Positions 1-7,724 of a DNA stretch of 64,000 bases are shown in pieces. The notes beneath the pieces are model-generated. The model did no database searches. It saw only the letters and a list, made by a program, of their open reading frames with translations, and was not told the origin of the DNA. Made by a program: the position numbers and the translations under genes. The stretch is from Massilia sp. W12 (lineage in GTDB: Bacteria > Pseudomonadota > Gammaproteobacteria > Burkholderiales > Burkholderiaceae_D). Within the stretch, counting starts at the first letter, position 1; each line of letters begins with the position of its first letter. The stretch lies in assembly GCF_037300705.1 (NCBI RefSeq), contig NZ_CP147776.1, forward strand, positions 1,488,001 through 1,552,000, written 5' to 3'.

Positions 1-1
1 A

Positions 2-559
2 GTGGCGACGCTGGCGCCGCACAGCATCAACCCGCGCCGCCTGCTGCCGGCGGCCAGACAAGCCTTGAATCAAGCCTTTTCCACTCTGTGCAAACGCGCC
101 AGCGTACTGGTGCTGGAGGCGGAATTTGATCCGGCCTGCGGTTTTGCCTTGCCAGCCATGGCTGAAAATGAGATCGTGCTGCAGGTATCCAACAGCGCGC
201 GTTCAATAAAAGCCGGCTATGCATTGATCAAAAGCATCAGTCTTACCCTTGGCCGCCGTCCTTTCGGTATACTGGTGACGGGCGCCAGTGAAAGCGAAGC
301 AAAACTGGTATACGATAATATGGCCCGGGCAGCGAGCCGGTATCTGGCGGTGGAATTGAAATCAATGGGCAGTGTGCCTGCTGATGAATATGTCTATCGT
401 GCGGCGCGCCTGGGCAAGGCGGTGATCGATGCTTTTCCCTTGGCGGGGGCATCGGTTGCTTATCGCCGTTTGGCAGGCCGCCTGCGTGTGGTTCCAGGAT
501 GGCCGCAGATGGCTGGCGAGCGGGGCGGGGCGTTTTCCGCAAGGCTTGCCGGAACTTGA
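2..559 (+). CDS. flhG: FlhG/FleN MinD-like ATPase, C-terminal part (partial at left edge)
   Basis: This is the C-terminal ~185 residues of a MinD-like P-loop ATPase that controls flagellar number and works with FlhF at the cell pole. The frame is open to the window edge, so the Walker A half lies outside and position 2 is not a true start. The visible part has the MinD-type alternating strand and helix pattern, for example a strand ending in VLQVSNSARSIKAGYALIKS (about residues 59-78) and the strand FGILVTGASESEAKLVYDNM (about 88-107). The assignment rests mainly on position: it ends 18 bp before fliA, followed by a MotC/MotD pair, which is the usual betaproteobacterial flhF-flhG-fliA order. 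Another MinD/ParA homologue cannot be excluded from this half alone. Confidence 0.75.
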   Translation: MATLAPHSINPRRLLPAARQALNQAFSTLCKRASVLVLEAEFDPACGFALPAMAENEIVLQVSNSARSIKAGYALIKSISLTLGRRPFGILVTGASESEAKLVYDNMARAASRYLAVELKSMGSVPADEYVYRAARLGKAVIDAFPLAGASVAYRRLAGRLRVVPGWPQMAGERGGAFSARLAGT

Positions 560-577
560 TAGCCACAACCATAAAAC

Positions 578-1309
578 ATGTACACGGCCAAAGGGAAAAC
601 GGAAAAAGATCACCTGCTGGAGATGCATGCGCCGCTGGTCAAAAAGCTCGCCCATCAAATGAAGGCGAAGCTGCCGCCCAGCGTCGAAGTGGATGATTTG
701 ATCCAGGCGGGCATGATGGGTCTGTTAGACGCCATTGGCCGCTATGAAGAGACCCACGGGGCCCAATTTGAAACCTATGCCGTGTTGCGCATCCGGGGCG
801 CTATGCTCGATGAGTTGCGCAGCAGCGACTGGATGCCCAGAAGCGTGCGGCAGAATATGCGCAAGATCGAGGAAGCAATGAGTATTTTGCAGCAGCGTTT
901 AGGCCACCCGCCGAGCGAATCTGAAGTCGCCAAGATGCTCAAAATTTCCCTTTCCGAATATCAGGAGATGCTGTCCGACAGCGGCGGCCATCAGCTGGTG
1001 TATTACGAAGATTTCCATGATGGTGAGGGCAGCGACAATTTCCTTGACCGCCATCTGGTGGACGAGGGCAGCGACCCTTTGCAAAGTCTGTTGCAGGATG
1101 ATTTCCGGCTGGCGGTGATCCAGGCGATTGACGGTTTGCCTGAGCGCGAAAAGCTTTTAATGGGCTTGTATTACGAGCAGGAATTGAATTTGAAGGAAAT
1201 CGGCGCGGTGATGGGCGTGTCTGAATCGCGCGTGAGTCAATTGCATACCCAGGCGGTGGCGCGCCTGCGCGCCGCCTTGCGGGAGCAAAAGTGGACTGGG
1301 GAAGTGTAG
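578..1309 (+). CDS. fliA: RNA polymerase sigma-28 factor FliA
   Basis: FliA directs RNA polymerase to late flagellar promoters and is held inactive by FlgM until the hook is complete. The 243-residue length is typical of the family. Region 2 is recognisable around residues 35-95 (VDDLIQAGMMGLLDAI, then a FETYAVLRIRGAMLDELR segment). Region 4 at the C-terminus has a helix-turn-helix ending in SESRVSQLHTQAVARLR. It follows flhG and overlaps motC by 19 bp, suggesting one transcript and coupled translation. Its target promoters are visible in this window upstream of flgM (6689-6715) and flgK (15677-15703), and its anti-sigma partner FlgM is encoded at 6329-6640. Confidence 0.97.
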   Translation: MYTAKGKTEKDHLLEMHAPLVKKLAHQMKAKLPPSVEVDDLIQAGMMGLLDAIGRYEETHGAQFETYAVLRIRGAMLDELRSSDWMPRSVRQNMRKIEEAMSILQQRLGHPPSESEVAKMLKISLSEYQEMLSDSGGHQLVYYEDFHDGEGSDNFLDRHLVDEGSDPLQSLLQDDFRLAVIQAIDGLPEREKLLMGLYYEQELNLKEIGAVMGVSESRVSQLHTQAVARLRAALREQKWTGEV

Positions 1310-2031
1310 CCGGCTTAGCGCTCGGCCTGGCTGCGCTGTTAGGCGGTCAGTTGCTCGAAGGCGGCAAGCTTGCCGTCTTGCTGCAACCTACCGCCATGCT
1401 GGTGGTGGTGGTCGGCACGCTGGCGGCGGTGTTGTTGCAAAGCCGTCCGCGCGCTTTCCGCCGTGGCCTGCTGATGCTGCGCTGGGTGTTTAAGCCGCCG
1501 CCTGATCGCAGTCTGGAAATCGGGCGTGAGCTGACCAACTGGAGTTTAGTCGCCAGGCGCGAAGGCATGTTGAGTCTGGAGCGCTACGCCAAGGCGGTCA
1601 AAGATCCGTTTCAAGCCAAGGGTTTGCGTCTGATTGTGGACGGGGTGGCGCCGGCCAAATTGCGTGAGATTCTGGAAGAGGATATCAATGCCTGGGAAAG
1701 CGCCGAGCAGCAGGCGGTGCGCATCTGGGAAGCCGCCGGCGGTTATGCGCCGACCATCGGCATCATGGGCGCGGTGCTGGGCTTGATTCATGTGATGGGC
1801 AATTTATCCGAACCGTCCAAATTGGGCAGCGGGATCGCCGTCGCGTTTGTCGCCACGATTTACGGCGTGGGCTTGGCGAATCTGGTGTTTTTGCCGATTG
1901 GCGTCAAATTGCGCACCCTGTTGCAGCGCGAAACCACGCTGCGTGAGCACATGGTGTCGGTGTTTGTGGATATCGCCAGCGGCGATAATACGCGGGTGGT
2001 GGAGGAACGCGTCACGCATTGGGGAGACTAG
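1291..2031 (+). CDS. motC: Flagellar stator protein MotC (MotA-like)
   Basis: MotA-family inner-membrane proton-channel subunit that pairs with MotD to power rotation. It starts at a GTG inside the end of fliA; the next Met is much later. Four hydrophobic segments are visible, near residues 5-20, 30-50, 153-170 and 183-203. The conserved channel prolines appear to be P154 (YAPTIGIMGAVLGL) and P202 (NLVFLPIG). The cytoplasmic loop contains R89/R90 and E97 (ARREGMLSLER), matching the charged residues of MotA that contact FliG. The adjacent motD begins 3 bp after the stop. The name MotC rather than MotA reflects its position behind fliA; this is inference from gene order. Confidence 0.9.
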   Translation: MDWGSVAGLALGLAALLGGQLLEGGKLAVLLQPTAMLVVVVGTLAAVLLQSRPRAFRRGLLMLRWVFKPPPDRSLEIGRELTNWSLVARREGMLSLERYAKAVKDPFQAKGLRLIVDGVAPAKLREILEEDINAWESAEQQAVRIWEAAGGYAPTIGIMGAVLGLIHVMGNLSEPSKLGSGIAVAFVATIYGVGLANLVFLPIGVKLRTLLQRETTLREHMVSVFVDIASGDNTRVVEERVTHWGD

Positions 2032-2034
2032 CAT

Positions 2035-2808
2035 ATGGCGCGGCGCAAACCCGAGGAACCGCCTGAAAACCGCGAACGCTGGCTGGTGTCCTACGCCGAT
2101 TTTATTACGCTCTTGTTTGCCTTCTTTGTGGTGATGTATGCGATTTCCTCGGTGAATGAAGGCAAGTACAAAATTTTGTCCGACGCGCTGGGTTCAGAGT
2201 TTGGCGCTGCGCGCGCCGGCCAGCCCGGGCCGGATACCATCCCCCTGATCACGCCGCAGCAGATCGCCAGCCGCAAGCGCTCTGAAGCGATCAAACGCGA
2301 GCGTATCGCCATGACGCAAATGGCGCGCAATCTGCAAAAAGTCTTGGCCCCGCTGGAAAAAGAAGGCAAGGTGCGCGTCACTCAGGGCGTGCGCGGGGTG
2401 AGTGTGGAAATCAACGCCAGCGTCTTGTTTGCCCCCGGTGAGGCGCGTCTTTCGCCGGAGTCTGATCAAACCCTGCGTTTGGTGGCCACTGTGATGAGCG
2501 AGGATGAGCACGCGATTCAAGTCGAGGGGCACACCGATAATCTGCCGATTGCGAATGCGCTGTTTGCTTCCAATTGGGAATTATCCAGCGCGCGCGCATC
2601 CGCCGTGGTGCGCTTATTTATTGAGGCCGGGGTGGATGAAAAGCGCATGAGTGCGGTGGGACACGCCGCCACCCGTCCGGTGGCCGATAATAATCAGGCC
2701 GAGGGACGGGCGCGTAACCGGCGCGTGAATATCACAATTTTGACCGGCATTCCCGATCAGGTGGTGGAAGTGCCGACCAGCGGCCCGCTGCCCGCCGTTG
2801 CGCCCTGA
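2035..2808 (+). CDS. motD: Flagellar stator protein MotD (MotB-like, OmpA domain)
   Basis: MotB-family stator subunit with one N-terminal transmembrane helix and a periplasmic peptidoglycan-binding domain. The helix SYADFITLLFAFFVVMYA (about residues 19-36) carries the proton-binding Asp as D22. The C-terminal OmpA-like domain has the VEGHTDNLPI motif near residue 162 and an RARNRRVNI segment near 228. The short N-terminus and location directly after motC fit MotD. The gene ends 11 bp before a convergent gene on the other strand, with no obvious hairpin terminator between them. Confidence 0.93.
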   Translation: MARRKPEEPPENRERWLVSYADFITLLFAFFVVMYAISSVNEGKYKILSDALGSEFGAARAGQPGPDTIPLITPQQIASRKRSEAIKRERIAMTQMARNLQKVLAPLEKEGKVRVTQGVRGVSVEINASVLFAPGEARLSPESDQTLRLVATVMSEDEHAIQVEGHTDNLPIANALFASNWELSSARASAVVRLFIEAGVDEKRMSAVGHAATRPVADNNQAEGRARNRRVNITILTGIPDQVVEVPTSGPLPAVAP

Positions 2809-2819
2809 GCGGGGCCGCC

Positions 2820-3476
2820 TCATACTTTGCGGATATCGAGCAGGAGCGAATTTTTGCGGCGTTTGTTATAAAACTGCTGCCAGTTCGCGCCACTGATTTT
2901 GCTGTAATCGCCGTCTTTCACCAAAAACACGATTTCTTTGTCCGTATTGTGGCCTTGCCGGTGTTCCAGCCCGGAAAACTCCCGTTTGCTGGCGTTTTGT
3001 ACGTGATAACTCATGCACATCTGGCCGGATGAGTTCAAAAAGCCGGCGTAGCCCACCACGTGGAAATTATTAAAACCGGCATCCACCAGCGCGGCGGCAA
3101 AGCGCTCGGCATACGGGTCTTTGCGCCATAAACAATAATTGGTGCGCACCGAGGCCCCGGTAGCACAGGCGTGCAGGTAGATCGTGATCAGATTCGCGGG
3201 ATTGACTGGCAAGCCTTCTTCAGTCAATTGACGCAGCAGGGTGCGGGCGCCGACTGAGGGATGGCCATGGGCGCCGATGCGGCCGCCGGCGTGGCCATGT
3301 CCCACCACATATAATTCGCCGCCCGGCGTATCAAGCCGCTCCAGCCCGGCTGCGCCATTGTGCCAGGTGATGCTGGCGTTGCAGCGCAATTTGAGATCTT
3401 GCATTGAATAATAGACATCCATATCTTCACTGGCTTTCACCATCCGGGTTCCGGTGTGATAGGCGATAACGGTCAT
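2820..3476 (-). CDS. Hypothetical protein with clan CD (caspase/C80-like) cysteine peptidase motifs, paralogue 1
   Basis: A 218-residue protein without signal peptide or membrane segment. It is clearly paralogous to the gene immediately upstream (3536-4213). Two motifs match the pattern of clan CD peptidases: a hydrophobic strand followed by His-Gly (LYVVGHG, H60-G61) and a second strand followed by Ala-Cys (ITIYLHACATGAS, C104). The 44-residue spacing between His and Cys is in the range seen in that clan. A third conserved block is VVGYAGFLN near residue 140. I do not recognise a named family. The start is supported by an AGGAG about 6 bases before the ATG. It is probably co-transcribed with its paralogue and is convergent to motD. 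Function as a peptidase is inference from motifs only. Confidence 0.75.
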   Translation of the reverse strand: MTVIAYHTGTRMVKASEDMDVYYSMQDLKLRCNASITWHNGAAGLERLDTPGGELYVVGHGHAGGRIGAHGHPSVGARTLLRQLTEEGLPVNPANLITIYLHACATGASVRTNYCLWRKDPYAERFAAALVDAGFNNFHVVGYAGFLNSSGQMCMSYHVQNASKREFSGLEHRQGHNTDKEIVFLVKDGDYSKISGANWQQFYNKRRKNSLLLDIRKV

Positions 3477-3535
3477 GTTTTGCTCCTGTATTGTGATGAA
3501 TGGCGCTGTCCGGCGCCGGAAATGCGGCGTTTGTT

Positions 3536-4213
3536 TTATGGGACTTTATGGATTTCGTAATACGTCTCCGGCCACCAGCCTTCGAGCGGATGGCTGACCT
3601 CCTGTTTCCATTTGCTGCCATGAATCTTGTTGTAATCCGTGGTGGTGACTTCGTACACCACCAGAATTTCATCGTCGAGCTTCAGATTTTTATGCATGCT
3701 GCCTTGATTAAAATTGCGCTTGCTTTCGTCGCTGGTGTTGTACTTGGTGGATACCCGTCCCAGATTGTTGACAAAACCGGCATAGCCGACCACTTTGAAA
3801 TTGCTGCAGCCGGCTTCACGCAAGGCGCGGCAGAACCGTTCGACATACGGTTGTTTATGTTTGAAGTGATATGCGACGCGCACCGATGCCCCGGTGGCGC
3901 AGGCGTGCAGATGAATCAAAATCTGGTTTTTCGGGTTTTTCGGCATGCCTTCTTCCAATAATTGCTGCACCAGGGCATGCGCGCCTGCGCTTTCATGATG
4001 ATGAGCGCCGATCGCGCTGCCGCCATTGCCATGGCCGACCACGTACAGGCGGCCGCCCGCAGTATCGAGCCGCCCGAGTTTGGCATTGCCATCGTTGATA
4101 CAAATTTCGGCCTCACAGGCCATGCGGATATCATTCAATGCGCCATAGACCAGATTGTCGTCTTCTGCGGTGACTTCAGTGGTTGAGGGGCAATAGGCAA
4201 TTGTCAGCGCCAT
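3536..4213 (-). CDS. Hypothetical protein with clan CD (caspase/C80-like) cysteine peptidase motifs, paralogue 2
   Basis: A 225-residue paralogue of the downstream gene, from which it is separated by 59 bp. The chosen ATG follows AAGGAAG and aligns with the start of paralogue 1 (MALTIAYC versus MTVIAYHT); the frame stays open a further 35 codons upstream, but those residues have no counterpart in the paralogue. The putative dyad is H61 in LYVVGHG and C105 in HLHACATGAS. The block VVGYAGFVN is also shared. The His-rich loop GAHHHESAGAH after the first motif is specific to this copy. There is no signal peptide, so the protein is either cytoplasmic or exported by a leaderless route. The two copies differ throughout, so the duplication is not recent. 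Confidence 0.75.
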   Translation of the reverse strand: MALTIAYCPSTTEVTAEDDNLVYGALNDIRMACEAEICINDGNAKLGRLDTAGGRLYVVGHGNGGSAIGAHHHESAGAHALVQQLLEEGMPKNPKNQILIHLHACATGASVRVAYHFKHKQPYVERFCRALREAGCSNFKVVGYAGFVNNLGRVSTKYNTSDESKRNFNQGSMHKNLKLDDEILVVYEVTTTDYNKIHGSKWKQEVSHPLEGWWPETYYEIHKVP

Positions 4214-4512
4214 GTTGTCTTCCTTTGCTTGGGTACGGTTGCGATGAAAGACATGATGCGCTGCAAATATGGAGCAAATATGGGGGCGCAGTAGAATCTG
4301 TCGCACCATGGCCGGCACTGTGCCTGCTTCGGCAATGTGTGCGGAAAAACAGACTTGGCGCGGCCAGCCCGGGCAGGGTTGTTTGCAGCCACGCCGTATT
4401 TTTTGGGGTTGGCAAACTTGGATGCCTTACTTTTTTATGATGCAAGGCGTAAAGGTAAAACTGAAAGCCTATAATTTGACACCCATCTCATAAGCCGCCC
4501 GCACATTCCAGC
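4214..4512. promoter_or_regulatory. Divergent intergenic region with a TATAAT box before the J-domain gene
   Basis: About 300 bases separate the divergent peptidase-like and J-domain genes and contain no convincing gene. A perfect TATAAT occurs at 4470-4475, 37 bases before the plus-strand ATG, without a clear -35 hexamer. The stretch from 4427 to 4490 is AT-richer than its surroundings, as expected for a promoter. No matching minus-strand promoter could be defined. Confidence 0.4.
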
Positions 4513-5736
4513 ATGACACGACGCCCACCTGAAACCACCATCACCTTGAAAATTGCCGCTGGCAGTAAGGGCAAGACTTTGAACAAAGGGCAAAAGCTGT
4601 TCAATCAGCTGACCAAAAAGATCCAGAAGTTGCGCACCCAAATCAAAGATTGGGAAGTGCTGCTTCCCATGTATCAGCAGCACTATCAGGAAAAATTTGC
4701 GCCGAAAGTGCTTGCATACAAAGACCGGCAACAAGCTTTGCTGCGTTTGCTTGATCAGGCTTATCTGCAACAGAAATTCAGTAAAGCAGAAAAGAAATTC
4801 CTGCTCCAGCTGATCCATTCCCTGCTTGAGGAATTATTGGCGCATCAACCGAACCCGGAACTCAAGTGCCTGTATGCGCGCTATCACGGGAAAAACTATG
4901 ATGTGGTGGAAGAAGGCATGCAAAGCAGCTTGCAAGCCATGATGGCGGAAATCACGGGGCAAGAGTTCACAGAAGAAGTTGATTTCCGCAATCCAGAAGC
5001 GTTTTTGAAAATGCTGGCTGAACAAGCGCAGGCGCAAAAGGAACGGCAAGCTGATGCCGATGAACAGGCCAAAAGCGCCAAGCCGGATAAGCGTGCCTTG
5101 CAACGTGAGGCGGCGCAGGCCTTGGCCGAGCAACAATTAAGCCAGAGTTTGCGCGAAGTGTATCGCAAGCTGGCCGCTGCTTTGCACCCGGATCGCGCGC
5201 CGGATGAGAACGAGCGCAAGCGCAAAACCGAATTGATGAGCCGGGTGAATGTGGCGTATGACAATAAAGACTTGTTGCGCCTGTTGGAATTGCAATGGGA
5301 GGTTGAGCAAATCGACGCCGCCGCCATCAATGCCTTGGATGGCGAGCGGCTGAAGCATTTCAACAAGATTTTGACTGAGCAGCACGAAGAGTTGAGGCAC
5401 GAATTGCAAACCATCTTCAGCATTTTTGAGTTGCGCTTCCCGCAGATGTTGATCGAGTCCGGGCGTGGCGACAATATGCCTGAAGCTGCGCAGCAAATGC
5501 CTTATTTATTCCAGTTGATACAGGAATTGGATGAGGATCTGATGGATTTGAATCAACAATTGGAAGAATTGGCTGAACCGCAGGCGTTGAAGCAATGGCT
5601 GAAGGAGTATATGGAAGAACAGCGCTGCCGCGAGCGGGAAGAAAAGAGCGCGCGCCAGTTTGTTGAGCAATTCCTGAGTGAGGATGAGCGTGAGTTGTTG
5701 CGCTTTATGCAAAAGAAGGGCGGCGGGCTGTTTTAA
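4513..5736 (+). CDS. J-domain protein (DnaJ-like) with coiled-coil arms
   Basis: A 407-residue soluble protein with an internal J-domain at about residues 208-262. The invariant HPD tripeptide is at 225-227 in LAAALHPDRAPDENE, preceded by the basic helix LREVYRKL. Such domains stimulate the ATPase of DnaK-type Hsp70 proteins. The rest is rich in Glu, Gln, Lys and Leu and looks largely helical or coiled-coil: an N-terminal arm with KKIQKLRTQIKDWEVLL, and a C-terminal arm with MEEQRCREREEKSARQF. There is no Gly/Phe region, zinc-finger or DnaJ C-terminal domain, so this is not DnaJ or CbpA. The client is unknown. The first ATG is used, although no clear Shine-Dalgarno precedes it. Confidence 0.8.
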   Translation: MTRRPPETTITLKIAAGSKGKTLNKGQKLFNQLTKKIQKLRTQIKDWEVLLPMYQQHYQEKFAPKVLAYKDRQQALLRLLDQAYLQQKFSKAEKKFLLQLIHSLLEELLAHQPNPELKCLYARYHGKNYDVVEEGMQSSLQAMMAEITGQEFTEEVDFRNPEAFLKMLAEQAQAQKERQADADEQAKSAKPDKRALQREAAQALAEQQLSQSLREVYRKLAAALHPDRAPDENERKRKTELMSRVNVAYDNKDLLRLLELQWEVEQIDAAAINALDGERLKHFNKILTEQHEELRHELQTIFSIFELRFPQMLIESGRGDNMPEAAQQMPYLFQLIQELDEDLMDLNQQLEELAEPQALKQWLKEYMEEQRCREREEKSARQFVEQFLSEDERELLRFMQKKGGGLF

Positions 5737-5816
5737 GCCTGCACTGGTAAATATGCGCTGCTGAAGCAGGTGCGCCAAGCTGTCTGTCAACTTGGCGTGT
5801 GAGTCTCTTGCCAGTG

Positions 5817-6311
5817 TCAGCCTATCACCAGACGGCGTGAACCCTGGCTCAAGGTGGAGTGGCCGCTGGGGCCGTAAAGATGTTGCGCCGGTGTCGCGGC
5901 GGAAGGGGGTTGCAAGGCTTGCAGGGCGTTTTGCGTATTCGCCAGCTGGCGATTGATCAGCATGCCGTTCAAGCGGTTGATTTCTTTGGCCTGACGTGTC
6001 AAGTCGAGCAGGCTGTGCCAGGATTGTTGCAATTCGCTGCGGCCCAGACGCGTCAGCCAGGCTGCCATATTGGCTTCTTCCTGGGCAAAGCCGGCGGCGG
6101 CCAGTGCGTTCAGTCTTTGTTGCGACAATGCTGATGCGCGCTGCACCAGTTGATTTTTTTGCTCAGTAAGCTGGAGCAATTGTTCAACATCGGCGGCAAT
6201 CAGGCTGTTTTGCTCTTGTTGCAAGGTTTCCAGCAAGTCCGCCATGACGGCGCGCTCGGCCTGCATGCCGCTGTCTAATTGATAGCCGGTATTGCCGGAA
6301 GATGCATTCAT
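5817..6311 (-). CDS. flgN: Flagellar export chaperone FlgN
   Basis: FlgN is the cytoplasmic chaperone for hook-associated proteins FlgK and FlgL, both encoded in this window. The 164-residue protein is mostly helical, with a Gln/Leu-rich heptad pattern (LLETLQQEQNSLIAADVEQL) and the ending typical of the family, where a long helix LLDLTRQAKEINRLNGMLIN is followed by a disordered tail. The ATG at 6311 has an AGGCGGA about 8 bases upstream. A TTG at 6332, overlapping the flgM stop, would add seven residues but lacks a ribosome binding site. It lies directly downstream of flgM, giving an flgM-flgN transcript. Confidence 0.9.
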   Translation of the reverse strand: MNASSGNTGYQLDSGMQAERAVMADLLETLQQEQNSLIAADVEQLLQLTEQKNQLVQRASALSQQRLNALAAAGFAQEEANMAAWLTRLGRSELQQSWHSLLDLTRQAKEINRLNGMLINRQLANTQNALQALQPPSAATPAQHLYGPSGHSTLSQGSRRLVIG

Positions 6312-6328
6312 TGGTATTTCCGCCTGAA

Positions 6329-6640
6329 TCAACGCTTGCGCGAGTGCAGCAAGTCTTTCACTGTTTCCAATAATCCATCGGCCACTTTTTCCGAATTGAC
6401 CTGGAATTGACCGTCGGCAATCGCCAGCTTGATTTTTTCGACTTTTTTCGCGTCGAACACATTGCTGCTGGCGATCTTTCCTTCCAACGACTGCAGCTGG
6501 GAAGACAGACGCACGCTGTCCGTCGCTGCCGTCGTTGTCGCAGTGCCGGCCTTGTCGGCGTTACGCGCCGTGGCCGTCTGAGACTGACCTTGGCTGACCG
6601 GCAAACCGGTCTGGCCTTTGAGTGAATCGGTAATTTTCAC
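6329..6640 (-). CDS. flgM: Anti-sigma-28 factor FlgM
   Basis: FlgM binds and inhibits FliA until it is secreted through the finished hook. The protein is 103 residues, the usual size. It starts MKITDSLKG, has a low-complexity Thr/Ala/Gln N-terminal half, and ends with the conserved sigma-binding helices (KKVEKIKLAIADGQFQVNSE, about residues 65-84, and VADGLLETVKDLL). The first helix-loop with GQFQVNSEKVADGLL is the family signature. A perfect sigma-28 promoter lies upstream on the same strand, so FlgM is made under control of the factor it inhibits. flgN follows with at most a few bases of overlap. Confidence 0.96.
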   Translation of the reverse strand: MKITDSLKGQTGLPVSQGQSQTATARNADKAGTATTTAATDSVRLSSQLQSLEGKIASSNVFDAKKVEKIKLAIADGQFQVNSEKVADGLLETVKDLLHSRKR

Positions 6641-6688
6641 AGCAGTTTCCTCGATTGGTTGGGGCAGGTTTCCCCGGGTTCTGCTTGT

Positions 6689-6715
6689 TTATCGGCGCGT
6701 GCCGCGCAAACTTTA
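6689..6715 (-). promoter_or_regulatory. Sigma-28 (FliA) promoter of flgM
   Basis: On the minus strand the sequence reads TAAAGTTT, then 11 bases, then GCCGATAA. This is an exact match to the known enterobacterial FliA consensus. It lies 49 bases before the flgM ATG in the correct orientation. Confidence 0.92.
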
Positions 6716-6857
6716 GCAAACTGCGCGCCTTTTGCAGTTTCTGCCGCTTATGCCAGCATCTACTATAAACGCAGCGCGCCGGGATCGACGAATTGCTGTT
6801 TTATTTTCAAGCTTGTCCGTTGCAATTGTGCATAATCATCAGCCCGGCGCGGCGGGC

Positions 6858-7553
6858 TTAAAACTGCACCGCAACCACGCCTTCTGCTTGGGCCAGTCCG
6901 CTGATCTGTTGCCCATTTGCCAATTTTACCGTCACCGCACCGCCCAGGCTGGCGCCGCCGACAGCGCGCCCTTCGCCTTGCAGCGCGAATCCGGCCCCGC
7001 TGGCGACCAGTTTCACCTGTTGTCCATGTTGAATCAATGCCGGCTGGCGCAGTTGACGTGCGCTGATGGCTTGGCCGGCGCTGATGCTGTGGCTGCTTTG
7101 CTTGCCCAGCGCCTGTTGCATATCAGTCAGCACGCCGGGCGGCAAATTGGCCAGATCGCCTTGCTGCATGCTCAAGTGTTCGGCCTGCAGAATCTGGCCC
7201 GGAGCCAGCGCGCTGTTGGCGCTGACATAGGCCACTTGCACGCTGACGTGGGCCTGGGTGAACGCTTGCCAGGCCGGTTGCATGCAACGCACCCCGACCA
7301 GGGTTTTACCCCAGGGTTTGGCGCCTTGCGGGGTATAGGCTTGCAGTTGGGCGCAGGCCGGCAAGTGCAGCCGCGCATCAAACGGCGTCACGTTGATGCT
7401 GAGCGGGCCGGGCGCATTGCGGCTTTGCTGCTCCAGCCAGCTCTGCGCCACTAAGCGCATTTGCTCTAAATCCTGGCGCTGCGGCAGGCTTTGCGCGCGC
7501 GCCGCGCCGCACAGCGCAAGTCCAATAACTATATAGAGGTATCCGGGTTTCAT
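6858..7553 (-). CDS. flgA: Flagellar P-ring assembly chaperone FlgA
   Basis: FlgA is a periplasmic chaperone required for polymerisation of FlgI into the P ring. The chosen ATG follows GGAG by about 6 bases and gives a clean signal peptide (MKPGYLYIVIGLALCGAARA, cleavage after residue 20). The frame is open for 65 more codons upstream but these do not look secretory. The 231-residue product has the SAF-like C-terminal domain: a segment GQILQAEHLSMQQGDL, then GKQSSHSISAGQAISARQLR, then QGEGRAVGGASLGGAVTVKL near the end. It is divergent from flgB with 171 bp between starts. Confidence 0.93.
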   Translation of the reverse strand: MKPGYLYIVIGLALCGAARAQSLPQRQDLEQMRLVAQSWLEQQSRNAPGPLSINVTPFDARLHLPACAQLQAYTPQGAKPWGKTLVGVRCMQPAWQAFTQAHVSVQVAYVSANSALAPGQILQAEHLSMQQGDLANLPPGVLTDMQQALGKQSSHSISAGQAISARQLRQPALIQHGQQVKLVASGAGFALQGEGRAVGGASLGGAVTVKLANGQQISGLAQAEGVVAVQF

Positions 7554-7724
7554 TGTGTGCTCCAGCAAATCAGGCAGACGGCTTGATTGTAGGCTGGCAG
7601 GCGTAAAGGCAAAGCCTGAACTGGGCCGCTTTTCCCGCCTTTCTTGACGCTTTGCGCGCGGACTGGCGGGCCTAAGATGACAGGCATCGTAAAAAGATGT
7701 CCGTCGGCAACATTGGAGCTGAAC

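Noticed and set aside
2820-4213. Alpha/beta-hydrolase reading of the GHG motif in the paired proteins
   Set aside because: The motif has no Ser or Cys at the nucleophile position, whereas the HG plus AC pair fits clan CD better.
5773-5797. Hairpin between the J-domain gene and flgN as a terminator
   Set aside because: The stem is only 7 bp with an 11-base loop and no T-run on either strand.
7600-7650. Sigma-28 promoter before flgB
   Set aside because: A TAAAGGCA and a later GCCGCTT are present, but spacing and the second half site do not match well enough.
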